A DNA stretch of 64,000 nucleotides from Zingiber officinale (taxonomy: Eukaryota; Streptophyta; Magnoliopsida; Zingiberales; Zingiberaceae): assembly GCF_018446385.1 (NCBI RefSeq), contig NC_056004.1, positions 12,490,767 through 12,554,766 on the forward strand. The letters are read 5' to 3'. This document shows positions 9,565 to 19,802 of this stretch, piece by piece. The notes beneath the pieces are model-generated. The model saw only the letters and a list, made by a program, of their open reading frames with translations, did not search any database and had not been told where the DNA came from. The stretch's first letter is position 1. Each line of letters begins with the position of its first letter. Made by a program: the position numbers and the translations under genes.

Positions 9565-10722
9565 TCAGAGAGATGCGAAACCAGCAGCCATCTCAGATCG
9601 CATAGATCGAAGGAAGCGATGGCTATCTAGCAGAGCTAATCGCGTCTGAGTGGACTGGATCTCGAGTCGAGTGAGTATGTCCTCGACAGAGAGTGATGCC
9701 GAAGATGAAGGCCCGGCTGATGTGGAGGGTCCGGCAGAGATGGAAGGATCTATGAAGAAGTCCTCTGCCAAAAAATCGGGCCACTCCTCATCTGCATCTG
9801 GTACATCCTCGGCCTCTGGTGCACCGGGGTCTGCAACTAGTGGTGGTCGGCCCTTCAAGGCCAGAATCCCCTTAGCAGTGACCTCTGCCCCTGCTAATCT
9901 AAGGCTACGCTGACCAAACTCATCGTAAATGGTAAGCGGGATGAGAACCCCTCTAGTGATGTCTATCCCAGAGCTGGAGAATATCTGGGTCAGGATATGG
10001 CAGTAAGGCATATGAATCACTCCAGAAGTAACGGTATTAGATGCAAGCACAATGTTTTGAAACAAATGGAGGGCTATGTCTATATCGAGGCGCTGACAGA
10101 GAGCGTACAAAAAGAACGAGTGGGATGATGGCATCTTCGAGACGTCTCGAGATGAGATGGGTAATATGCAAGTTGTCAGGACTCTGTACATAGCATAATC
10201 CTGAACACGAAGGAGAGTGGATCTGAACTCGGTCAGGCCCATGGGTCTCTCTTCCCCAAAGAGATGCATGTAGATGTCATCTAAGGTAATGTGGGAATAG
10301 GGATCACCAAAGGGTAGGTTTCTACTCGGATAACATAAGAATGTACATTGGGATTCCCTAAGCTCTAGGCTAGTGCGAAGTAGGGAGGGAGTAAGCTGAA
10401 GGTCAGTACCACCAACTCTGGTGGAATAAATACTATCATCAACCCTTTCAAGGTTGTGATAGAACTGTGCACACAGATCTTGGTTGACTGTAGTGGTACA
10501 GTCAACCAATTTATCTTGATGATAATAACTTATCATCTGGATTGTGGGTTGACAATGTTTGGACAAAAATTCCCAACCAATATATCTAGGTTTAATGGAC
10601 TCAAAGGTGAACCTAGTGAAATCTATCATATGCTGTTCCGAGGGGAATCTAGGGTCCGTGGAGGGGGTCCTGGATGGTGTGGAATCCACAATACGACGCT
10701 TCCTATTGTTGACATTATACAA
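9565..10722 (-). CDS. Accessory ORF of element C, ATHILA ORF-1-like
   Basis: An open 385-residue frame, the only intact protein in C. Residues about 30-290 form a globular region with a pattern seen in the ATHILA ORF-1 / putative plant transposon protein family: RYIGWEFL early, FYHNLE near 90, then SSRDV and FFLYALCQRLDID, then SGVIHMPY and SSGIDITRG. The last 90 residues are low-complexity (serine, alanine and acidic rich) with a short amphipathic helix at the end. The ORF in E at 39118-40626 shows a similar run (SGSI, GLITRI, DVDGLEI), so the two look distantly related. The function of this family is unknown; an envelope-like role is often suggested but not shown. The GGCGCC palindrome cluster lies 100-270 nt upstream. 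The start is the first ATG of the open frame. Confidence 0.65.
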   Translation of the reverse strand: MYNVNNRKRRIVDSTPSRTPSTDPRFPSEQHMIDFTRFTFESIKPRYIGWEFLSKHCQPTIQMISYYHQDKLVDCTTTVNQDLCAQFYHNLERVDDSIYSTRVGGTDLQLTPSLLRTSLELRESQCTFLCYPSRNLPFGDPYSHITLDDIYMHLFGEERPMGLTEFRSTLLRVQDYAMYRVLTTCILPISSRDVSKMPSSHSFFLYALCQRLDIDIALHLFQNIVLASNTVTSGVIHMPYCHILTQIFSSSGIDITRGVLIPLTIYDEFGQRSLRLAGAEVTAKGILALKGRPPLVADPGAPEAEDVPDADEEWPDFLAEDFFIDPSISAGPSTSAGPSSSASLSVEDILTRLEIQSTQTRLALLDSHRFLRSMRSEMAAGFASL

Positions 10723-10825
10723 GAAAACATAGCAAAACTAGCATGAATTTAGGAAATAAATGATTGAGAAGAGTTTCGATTATACCTCGGAGGCATAGCT
10801 AGGATTAAAGGGGAATGAGATGGGT

Positions 10826-10995
10826 AGAAGGCGCCTTGGTGGGGAAAAACTCGGGTTGAGTTGTGTTTCGGCAGAACACGAACAGAAGGACATCTTTCTG
10901 TTCGTGACAAAAGGGAAGAGTTAAGGCGCCTTTAAGGCTCTTTAGGGCGCCTTTGGAGGTGCCTTAAAGGGTTCCTTAAGGCGCCTTGAGTAGGC
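10826..10995. repeat. Internal GGCGCC palindrome cluster of C
   Basis: Sites such as GAAGGCGCCTTGG, TTAAGGCGCCTTTAAGG and TTAAGGCGCCTTGAG. This is the motif family found in the LTR of C, placed just upstream of the accessory ORF. Confidence 0.75.
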
Positions 10996-11044
10996 GGCGG
11001 GAAATTTCCCGCCGCTGTTGAGGGCGCCTTCCAAGTGTGGGAGG

Positions 11045-11590
11045 CGCTTTTTTTTTATATATATATTTAAAAAGATTTTGAAATTAAGTTTGAAAATAAT
11101 TTTGAAATTAAGTTTTAAAATCATTTTGAAATTAAGTTTTAAAATAATTTTGAAATTAAGTTTTAAAATCATTTTGAAATTAAGTTTTTAAAATCATTTT
11201 GAAATTAAGTTTGAAAATAATTTTGCAATTAAGTTTTTTTTAAAATCATTTTGAAATTAAGTTTTAAAATCATTTTGAAATTAAGTTTTTTTAAAATAAT
11301 TTTGAAATTAAGTTTTAAAATAATTTTGAAATTAAGTTTTAAAATAATTTTAAAATTAAGTTTTTAAAATCATTTTTAAATTAAGTTTGAAAATAATTTT
11401 GAAATTAAGTTTTAAAATAATTTTGAAATTAAGTTTTAAAATAATTTTGAAATTAAGTTTTTAAAATCATTTTGAGATTAAGTTTTAAAATAATTTTGAA
11501 ATTAAGATTTAAAATGATTTTGAAATTAAGTTTTAAAATAATTTTGAAATTAAGTTTTAAAATAATTTTGAAATTAAGTTTTTAAAATTA
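11045..11590. repeat. Tandem array of about 22-24 bp AT-rich units
   Basis: More than twenty copies of a unit like TTTTGAAATTAAGTTTTAAAA with small length changes. It is probably non-coding; the frame reading through it is a repeat artefact. Confidence 0.9.
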
Positions 11591-11599
11591 AATTAATTT

Positions 11600-12135
11600 T
11601 TAATTTCTTAGTCATCTCACATGATCTAAATTTTCAATCAGGGAACCCTATAATAGTTGTGAGATGAATTGTTATTGAATTTAAGGGTCTGGTTTAACTT
11701 TGTGTTAGATTCAGGTTTTGCTTTGGGTTCAACAAGTAAGCATTTTTTGGATAAACTTCTGGGCTATGGTGAGTCACAAGGAACTCATTAAAGTAACCAT
11801 GCCTTCGAGGTTTCCCAAATAGTCCTACCCATTGAGCTTAATACTAAACCTTGGTCTAACTAGTTAGGATCCATTTAAGGGTAGCTTCGGTCAGTTCCAC
11901 TTGGCCAAATGCATAATGTCGAATCCATATCTTCCTAGACATGCGATGTCCAAGCTTCCCTAACGTACTATCATCCAAAAACTTCACCAGTACTATGGGT
12001 TAAGTTAAATCTAGCCCGTTTTAATCTAACCTTAATTACCCTGCCAGGTAATCTACTCTTGTTTTACCCATTTCGGGTAGATTAGGTTCAGTTACCCTGT
12101 CGGGTAGTTTAGTTGGGGGTGCCAGCGAGTTTGGA
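11600..12135. other. Unassigned internal region of C
   Basis: Ordinary base composition and no long open frame. It contains three short related units around ACCCTGCCAGGTAAT, ACCCATTTCGGGTAG and ACCCTGTCGGGTAG (12045-12110). It may be the remains of the missing pol region or unrelated filler. I recognise no domain. Confidence 0.4.
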
Positions 12136-12139
12136 TCCT

Positions 12140-12835
12140 CCATCTATATTTTATTTGATTTTAAATTTTGAATTTTGAATTTTGAATTTATATTTTAATT
12201 TCAAATTTTTAATTTGATTTTGAATTTTGAATTTATATTCTAATTTCAAATTTTTAATTTGATTTTGAATTTTGAATTTATATTTTAGTTTTGAATTTTT
12301 TAATTTGATTTTAAATTTTGAATTTTGAATTTATATAGTTTTTATTTTAAATTTTGAATTTTGAATTAATATTTTAATTTCGAAATTTTAATTTGATTTA
12401 AATTTTGAAATTTTAATTTAATTAATTTTTAATTTTTGAATTTTGAATTTTGAATTTATATTTTAGTTTTGACTTTTTAAATTGATTTTAATTTGATTTT
12501 GAATTTTGAATTTATATTCTAATTTCAAATTTTTAATTTGATTTTGAATTTTGAATTTATATTTTAGTTTTGAATTTTTTAATTTGATTTTAAATTTTGA
12601 ATTTTGAATTTATATTTTAGTTTTGAATTTTTAATTTAAATTTTGAATTTTGAATTTATATTTTAATTTCGAATTTTTAATTTGATTTTAAATTTTGAAT
12701 TTTGAATTTATATTTTAATTTCAAATTTTTAATTTGATTTTGAATTTATAATTTAATTTCGAATTTTTAATTTGATTTTGAATTTTGAATTTTGAATTTA
12801 TATTTTAGTTTTGAATTTTTTAATGTGATTATAAA
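12140..12835. repeat. AT-rich minisatellite of about 45-60 bp units
   Basis: Repeated blocks of TTTGAATTTTGAATTTATATT and TTTTAATTTCAAATTTT-like words, about a dozen copies with variable length. It sits where protease and integrase would follow gag in an autonomous SIRE-type element. Confidence 0.85.
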
Positions 12836-12840
12836 TTTTA

Positions 12841-13396
12841 TTTTATTAAGATCGTTTTTCTTTTAACTTCCCCTGGATCATAGCCTCAATACGGTCTATT
12901 GAGGTAGTGTATTTGATCTTTCGGGACCTAGTGCTGACCAAGTCCAACTTGATTGACCAATTTGGACTTGGGGACCCATGCTTGGACTTATTTACTATTT
13001 GTTTTATTTATTAAAGATAAATAAGATTTATATTTCTTTTTACCTTTATATCCTAGCCCAGTAATATTGTAAACGGCTCTTTGTGTCCCAAGAATTAAGT
13101 CAAGATTCTTGGAACCCAAAGAAAACCGTTCTAAGGTATTTTTTAAATCCTTGACCTAGTTTTTTAAACTAGAATTTTCTTCCTCAAGTTTTTAAACTTG
13201 AGTTGAATCTCTAGTCTAAACTTGATCAGGTGAGGATTTAGAGTTAGTCACTTCTTTAATGACAACTACTTCCTTTAGAAGTGACTTAATCTTAAGGTTC
13301 GACTTAGCTAACTTGCGAAGTAAATAATTAACGAAGTTATTAAGTCTAGAAACACTTACAGAGGGATCGGGCCCTTCTGAAACGGATACGGATCCG
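12841..13396 (-). pseudogene. C-terminal gag remnant of element C
   Basis: Minus-strand translation gives a lysine and glutamate rich segment with coiled-coil character, then F.LGS..LD.ILG.QR and GLGYKGKKK, then AWVPKSKLVNQ. That is the order at the gag end of SIRE-like copia polyproteins. At least five in-frame stops break it. It is cut on its upstream side by element D at about 13396, and the downstream side runs into the AT-rich repeat. Confidence 0.7.
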
Positions 13397-13600
13397 TGGC
13401 TATTCTAAGTTCGAGGACTAGCTTTTTATAAGGTCTCCGGGTGTAATGACCCAATTTTTCCTATTTCAAGTTCTAAAAGTCCATAAAAATATTTGGAAAT
13501 ACTTTTAAAATATTCTAGAGATTTTTAGGAATTTTTAGAGTAGTTTTACGTAATTTTTGGAGGTCGTTTAGTAGGTTTACAAAAAGGAAAAAGTTTTGAC

Positions 13601-13682
13601 AAAAAACGTTGAAGGTGAGACTCGAACCCACGACCTCGACCCGAGCCTCAGCTGAACCCAGCCAACCAACTGGGATGCGGTT
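13601..13682 (-). other. Antisense tRNA-like module in D 5' LTR
   Basis: On the minus strand, an A-box remnant ending CAGTTGG starts at 13677 and a B-box GGTTCGAGTC starts at 13628. A six-T run follows at 13606-13601, which would stop RNA polymerase III. The same module is at 33651-33730 in the 3' LTR. Confidence 0.65.
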
Positions 13683-14439
13683 GATTTGTGATTAAGAAGG
13701 GAAGCGAATTTAATTAAGTTGTAGTTGGAGCAGAATTTAAACCTAGTTATAAGTTTTCCTTTTTTCGCCGAAAACCCTATCTGCCCTAACGGAGAAGAAG
13801 CTAGGTTTTGGGTCTCCGGCGCCGGCGAAGCTTTCTTCCGGCCAGCCCTCACCCGTGGGTAGTCATCCCGACAGAGAAGAGCTCGCGGGCACAAGAAGAA
13901 GCCGGAAAATCTGCAAACCCGAGCCCTCCGAAAACCCTAAGAGCCTTCTCCTTCCTCCTTCTCGGTTGTAAGTGCAAGAACAAGGGGTAAGTACTACTCA
14001 CCTGTGGTAGGAGTTGCTCCGAGCTTTCGGTTTTCATTTCCTTGCTTCGGTTTTTGCTATGCCGAGTAGAATTATATGCTAGGGCTTTACTTTTCCTTGC
14101 CCTGTTTATCAAGCCGAACAATGCCTTTCAACATTAGAGATTGTAAACTTCAGTTTTGAACCTAAGTGTAGCATTTAGAATTATGATACTGCTATGAGAG
14201 AAATCTTTACTTAAAAGCCTTCGGATTAGATTCAAGACAACACAAGGCATTCATTTGGCTTGCTGTTTTAGTTCTTTGAGTTGTGTTTTGTGCTTGAATT
14301 TCCTTGCCATTGAAGAGCCTGATTAATTACATCTTCAAGCATGTCTCCTTATGTTCCTTATTGATGAACAAATTTAGTTCTTGGCATTTCAAGAGCATGA
14401 ATAGCCGTAAGTTCCAGCATGCAAACATTAGCATTTTCG

Positions 14440-15080
14440 TTACGTTTGTACCATTTAGCAAGATCAAATTAGTTTTCTTTTGCTTCATTTTGTAGCATGA
14501 TTAGCAAGATCAAATTAGTTTCCTTTGCTCCATTTTGTAGCATGATTAGCAAGATCAAATTAGTTTCCTTTGCTCCATTTTGTAGCATGATTAGCAAGAT
14601 CAAATTAGTTTTCTTTTTGCTCTATTTTGTAGCATGATTAGTAAGATTAGATTAGCTTTCTTTGCTCTTATCACAGCATGTATAGGAAGCTCAAAGTTGC
14701 ATTCTTTTTCCCTATTTTACAGCATGTATAGAAAACTTAAAGTTGCATTCTTTTGCCCTATTTTACAGCTTATATAGAAAGCTCAAAGTTGCATTCTTTT
14801 GCCCTATTTTACAGCATGTTTAGAAAGCTTAAAGTTACTTTCTTTTTCTCTATTTTATAGCATGATTAGTAAGCTTAAAGTTGCTTTCTTTGCTCTATTT
14901 TATAGCATGATTAGTAAGCTTAAAGTTGCTTTCTTTGTTCTATTTTATAGCATGATTAGTAAGCTTAAAGTTGCTTTCTTTGCTCTATTTTATAGCATGA
15001 TTAGTATGCTTAAAGTTGCTTTCTTTTGCTCTATTTTACAGCATGATTAGTAAGTTCAGATTTGCTTTCCTTTGCCTTGT
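14440..15080 (+). repeat. Tandem array of about 45 bp units in D LTR
   Basis: About thirteen units built on AGCATGATTAGTAAGCTTAA and TTGCTTTCTTTGCTCTATTTT. The array lies inside the putative LTR intron. The same array is at 34540-35180, and its complement is at 17740-18160 in the solo LTR. Confidence 0.9.
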
Positions 15081-15930
15081 TTTATAACGTGCTTAGAGAG
15101 TTCAGATCGGCTTCCCTTGTGTTATTTTCATGTAGCATGCTTGGTTAGTTGTAATCCTACACTTGTTAGATATATCTACAGGATTCTAATAAGCTCTAAT
15201 AAAGGATTATGAGAAGTGTGAGTAAAGAAAAAGACCAAGGTCTAGTTAAAAAGAGATAACAAGTAAACTAAATTAAGAGGCTAGTACCCGACTTCCAAGG
15301 TTGTCGTTAAACAAATCCAGGTGACCAATTCCAAGGTCTTGGCCTTGGTAAGACCAAGGTCTTTATCTCATAGGACTAGAGGCTCACTACCTCAGTCACT
15401 ATTAGAGAGCGCGCAAAACAAAGATGGTACTAAGCCTGGGCCCAAAGAAGAAAAGAAAAGAAAAGAAAAGAAGAACAAGAAGAAGAAAGTGAAAGAGAAA
15501 TTAAAAGATTAATTTCTAGTATAAGGATATAAGAAAATGAAACAAGTTTATGCTTAGAATCAATAAAAGATTAGTTCTTTAATTCTAAGCCTACAGTAGT
15601 AGTTTCATTACTTTCCTGTCAGTTAGTGAGCATGTTTAGTATTCAGTTTTATTTCTGTATACCATGAGTACATGCAGCTTTGCTTTAGCATTACAGTTTT
15701 AGTATTATTGCATTACTTTTATGCACTTCGATGTTTTTGTGAGATAGATTAGTACTTACTAAGCGTTTTCGCTTATAGTTTTGTTTTCTTTCCTCCTACT
15801 GCAGATAAAGGAAAAGTTAAGATATGAAAGTGAGGCGACAGGATGGTCGTGGTGATGAAGGTGTGTGATGTCTGGACTGTGGAGAGATCCAGAATTAGCT
15901 GGCAAAATTGTCAAGACTTTATGTCTAATC

Positions 15931-16275
15931 AAAAATAGCTTTTCGCAGCGCGCAAATTCACTTTCCGCAGCGCGCATTGCATGCTCCACAATTAAAAGCT
16001 GTTAAAAATCCTAAATTATTGATAGCATACTTTGTGCGCTGCGGATAATACTTTCCGCGGCATGCTTTGCGCGCCGCGGATAATACTTTCCGCGGCATGC
16101 GTTGTGCGCCGCAGATAATACTTTCCGCGACATGCTTTGCGCGCTATGGAAAGTATTATCCGCAGCGCACAAAGCACGCTACAAATAGTAGTTTCCGCGG
16201 CGTGCTTTGCGCGCTGCGGATAATATTATCCGTAGCACACAAAGCACGCCGCGGAAAGCATTTTTATGCACTAAG
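15931..16275. repeat. Left terminus and subterminal repeats of the CACTA element
   Basis: About ten copies of a GCGCGCNGCGGAWA-type motif in both orientations, such as TGCGCGCCGCGGATAAT and ACTTTCCGCGGCATGC. Subterminal arrays of this kind bind the TnpA-type protein in En/Spm. The inverted terminal repeat starts at 15931 without its first 8 bases. Confidence 0.85.
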
Positions 16276-16951
16276 GAAAATAATATACAGCTTATAAATG
16301 TACGCTGTTGATAGTCTTAACTATATTAAAAACAATATTAATTTGATGAAAATAATAAACCAAAATTTTACAATAAATTTTGTAACGACCACCCTTCTTA
16401 CTGCTACTACACTCTAAGGATGACCGTTACTTAACTACTAACTCTACTTAACCGGTAAGCTACTTAACCACGAGGAATCCCTACCGAAAAATTTCGGCAG
16501 AGTCTCCCTTGTACCGGTGACAATAATCATAAGTACATACATATACAAAGCAATAACATCACCACGCAGTTTATATATAACTAAAAATAAACTATCCTAG
16601 CAATAGTAAGCAAAAGAACTCCAACAATAGGAAATAACTCAACTACAATGCGGAATAAACTTAACATAGACAAAGGAAACTACTAAACAATCTCTATCAA
16701 TTTAATAACTGAAAGAAAACTCCAAAGAAGGAGTCTTGACAGTTTCCTTAGCAAACTCATGATCTCTCCATAGTCCAGCCATCACACACCTTCATCACCA
16801 CCACCTTGTCGCCTTCCTTTCATACTTTAGCTTTTCCTTTATCTGCAGTAGGAGGAAAGTAGTATCTATAAGCTAAAAGCTTAGTGAGCGCTATCTACTC
16901 ACAAAAACTCGATATGCATGTATATAAATAAAAATATGCTAAAACTGAATG

Positions 16952-17335
16952 CTAACATGTATAGCTAATCATGCTCATAATCCAATAAAGGAAGCATACT
17001 AACTGAAATACTAAACATGTATAGCTACTCATGCTTATAATCCAATAAAGGAAGCATACTAACTGAAATACTAAACATGTATAGCTACTCATGCTCATAA
17101 TCCAATAAAGGAAGCATACTAACTGAAATACTAAACATGTATAGCTACTCATGCTCATAATCCAATAAAGGAAGCATACTAACTGAAATACTAAACATGT
17201 ATAGCTACTCATGCTCATAATCCAATAAAGGAAGCATACTAACTGAAATACTAAACATGTATAGCTACTCATGCTCATAATCCAATAAAGGAAGCATACT
17301 AACTGAAATACTAAACATGTAAAGCTACTAAACAT
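16952..17335. repeat. Six-copy 60 bp tandem repeat
   Basis: Near-identical 60 bp units, with copies starting at 16981, 17041, 17101, 17161, 17221 and 17281. It lies within the putative LTR intron. The open frame across it is only repeat periodicity, since 60 is a multiple of three. Confidence 0.95.
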
Positions 17336-17739
17336 GTAAAGCTAAACATGCTCATCAACTAGCAAATAAATAACATGTAAGAAACTAAACATGTAAAAGC
17401 TGCTTAGCATAAAAGAAAGCTAAACTGGCTGATCTTTAAAACAAAGTGAAACTTACTTCATTTACTCTAAGCTTATTCTTTTATTTCGGGACCTTGTGTG
17501 CCAAAATCCCTTGTTTCGGAACACAAAAGAAAGCTAATAAGCACCTTGTGTGCCAAAATCCCTAAAGTCTTGAATTCGGGATTTTACTTAAGGCCTTAGC
17601 CTTTTCCCTTTCTTTTCTTTATCTTCCTTTTACTTGTTAATACTTCTAAAAGTATTTAATAGGATTCTTATTTTTCCATTAGAATACATGGCTGTTCATG
17701 CTTGTTAAAATAGCAAATGGAAATAACTTTGAGCTTACT

Positions 17740-18160
17740 AATCATGCTATAAAATAGAGCAAAGAAAGCGACTTTAAACTTACTAATCATGCTATAAAAA
17801 TAGAGCAAAGAAAGCAACTTGAGCTTACTAATCATGCTGTAAAAATAGAGCAAAGAAAAGCAACTTTGAGCTTTCTAAACATGCTGTAAACTAGGCAAAA
17901 GAATACAACTTTGAGCTTTCTAAACATGCTGTAAACTAGGCAAAAGAATGCAACTTTGAGCTTTCTAAACATGTTGTAAACTAGGCAAAAGAATGCAACT
18001 TTGAGCTTTCTAAACATGCTGTAAACTAGGCAAAAGAATGCAACTTTGAGCTTTCTAAACATGCTGTAAACTAGGCAAAAGAATGCAACTTTGAGCTTTC
18101 TAAACATGCTGTGATAAGAGCAAAAGAAAGCTAATCTAATCTTACTAATCATGCTACCAA
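17740..18160. repeat. Tandem array of 44-46 bp units in the solo LTR
   Basis: About nine units containing GCAACTTTGAGCTTTCTAAAC and ATGCTGTAAACTAGGCAAAA. This is the complementary version of the array at 14440-15080. Confidence 0.9.
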
Positions 18161-19249
18161 ATAGGGCAAAAGAAAACTAATTGAATCAACCTCGATCCTG
18201 TACAACATGACCTGGAAGCAAGGAAGGAAACTATAATAAAATGCAGAACTTAGATTGTCTACTAATGTTTGCAAGAACTAATCTAGGGACTAGCGTATAT
18301 GGTAGAAAACTAGAATAGAACCCAATGAAAAATCCATTTTTTCCATCTGCTACGAATCTGTCCAGGAAATCACCTGCATTACAAAACCGAAACCAACTCT
18401 ATACTAAAGACCTTGGTCTCACTTTAAAAGAAGAACTTCACCTCATTGTGAGGATTTCTAAATCTCCAAGACCAATCAAACACACCCAAACCGAACTGCA
18501 CAGCACATTCCTTGTGCACAACCCGAACTGCACAACAACTCAAACCCGAGCTGTTCATGCCAATTTAACAGTACAAATCCGAAACTACATGCTAAAAAGG
18601 AAATCTATATCATCTCGTGTATATTGCCTAATAGCAAGGATAACCATACTTCATGCTACGCAAGCTATTTAAATCAAAGTGCTACACGAAATTCCCAACT
18701 GAAACCTGTCCACACCCAATCTAATAAATTCGGAATATGGCAGCAACCTTCACAAACCTACCGAACTCACAGCAGAAATTTCGAAACAAGGAATCTCATC
18801 AAGGCAAGGAAGAAAACCCTAGCATATTCTTCTACTCGGCACAACAAGATCCGGAAGCAAGTAAACGAAATTTGAAAATCTGGAGCAACTCCTACTGCAG
18901 GTGAGAAGCAACTCACCGTGATTTGCTTGGACTTACAACCAATCGGGACGACCTCTAGGGCTTGCGGAGAAGTGAAGATCTCAATCTTCTTCGCGCCTTC
19001 GAGTTCTCCTCGACGAGAGGAGCTCGGATCCGCAAGGGTTCACCGGAAGAAGGCCTTCGCCGGCTACTGGAGGGTGATCGCTCGCTGCCACGATTCCGCC
19101 CGAGAAGGAGAACAGCGCCGTCGCGAGCACACGAGAGGGAGAAAGGAATAGGTTTTCGGATTCGGGAAAACACTTAACCCTTTATAACCTTGGGTTATTT
19201 TATTAAATACTATACCTTAAATATAATCCGTTCTTTCCTTAATTAACAA

Positions 19250-19326
19250 CAGCCGCTGGCACAGTTGGTTGGCTGTGTTTTGCTTAAGGTGCAGCTCACG
19301 GGTTCGAGTCTCGGCTGCAACCATTT
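19250..19326 (+). other. tRNA-like module 1, antisense to the solo LTR
   Basis: An exact consensus A box (TGGCACAGTTGG) starts at 19257 and a B box (GGTTCGAGTC) starts at 19301, 44 nt apart as in tRNA genes without introns. CAGCCG (19250-19255) pairs with CGGCTG (19312-19317) as an acceptor stem, and a D-arm CAC with GTG can form. A five-T run follows at 19324-19328. I call it tRNA-derived, not a functional tRNA. Confidence 0.7.
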
Positions 19327-19392
19327 TTCTTCCTATTTATTCACTAATCATTAACTATGCTATAAACTTAATTCTCACCATATAAGGTTAAC

Positions 19393-19486
19393 AAAAATCA
19401 TGTAGCTCAGCTGGTTGAGCCGGTTTTGCTTGGGTCAGTCCGACCCGAGGTCGTGGGTTCGAACCTCGCCTTCAACGATTTTTTTG
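19393..19486 (+). other. tRNA-like module 2, antisense to the solo LTR
   Basis: An A box (TAGCTCAGCTGG) starts at 19403 and a B box (GGTTCGAACC) starts at 19456, 53 nt apart. The D-stem GCTC with GAGC is perfect and the T-arm pairs with two wobbles. GGGTC with GACCC forms an extra hairpin between the boxes. A seven-T run follows directly. The acceptor stem is not intact. Confidence 0.7.
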
Positions 19487-19802
19487 TCAAACTTTCTTTC
19501 TTTTGTAAACATACTAAACGACCTCCAAAAATTACGTAAAAATACTCTAAAAATTCCTAAAAATCTCTAGAATATTTTAAAAGTATTTCCAAATATTTTC
19601 ATGGACTTTTAGAACTTGAAATAGGGAAAATTGGGTCGTTACAAATTTAGTGCAAATAAATCCTCAAAATTAACAAAAGTCATAGTTTTTCATTATACCA
19701 AAAAAATTTAAAGATCTTAAACAAGATACAAAATCTCTATCAAACTAGTTATTACATAACAACAATTAAACTTACAATCCACACAAATTAGTATATTATG
19801 TA

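Larger units (their letters stand above)
13442..15930 (+). repeat. 5' LTR of D, first segment
   Basis: Starts TGTAATGACC. It contains the antisense tRNA-like module (13601-13682), a TATA-like GTTATAAG near 13748, a GC-rich leader, a donor-like GTAAGT at 13987, a tandem array of about 45 bp units (14440-15080) and an acceptor-like TCCTCCTACTGCAG ending at 15804. Its last 91 bp (15840-15930) is repeated beyond the CACTA element at 28917-29007 with one difference. Confidence 0.88.
16381..19643 (-). repeat. Solo LTR of the B/D chromovirus family inside the CACTA element
   Basis: Complete 3263 bp LTR on the minus strand, from TGTAACGACC (ending 19643 in plus coordinates) to GGTCGTTACA. Five-base duplications AATTT flank it (16376-16380 and 19644-19648). 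No internal region is present, so the element was removed by LTR-LTR recombination after insertion. It shows the full LTR plan: two antisense tRNA-like modules, TATA near 19186-19194, donor at 18916, acceptor ending at 16843. Confidence 0.93.

Noticed and set aside
9650..9913. 87-residue plus-strand frame rich in serine and alanine
   Set aside because: It is the antisense of the low-complexity C-terminal part of the accessory ORF of C.
16952..17335. 127-residue open frame on the minus strand with repeated membrane-like segments
   Set aside because: It is a 60 bp tandem repeat whose period is a multiple of three, inside a solo LTR. The apparent transmembrane repeats are a by-product.
17832..18152. 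Repetitive 106-residue frame and the similar frame at 14799-15050
   Set aside because: Both are read through tandem repeats of the LTR array on opposite strands. There is no domain and no start context.
19250..19486. Functional tRNA genes
   Set aside because: The D-arms, T-arms, boxes and terminators are good, but the second lacks an acceptor stem and neither has a convincing anticodon arm. tRNA-derived module is the safer call.
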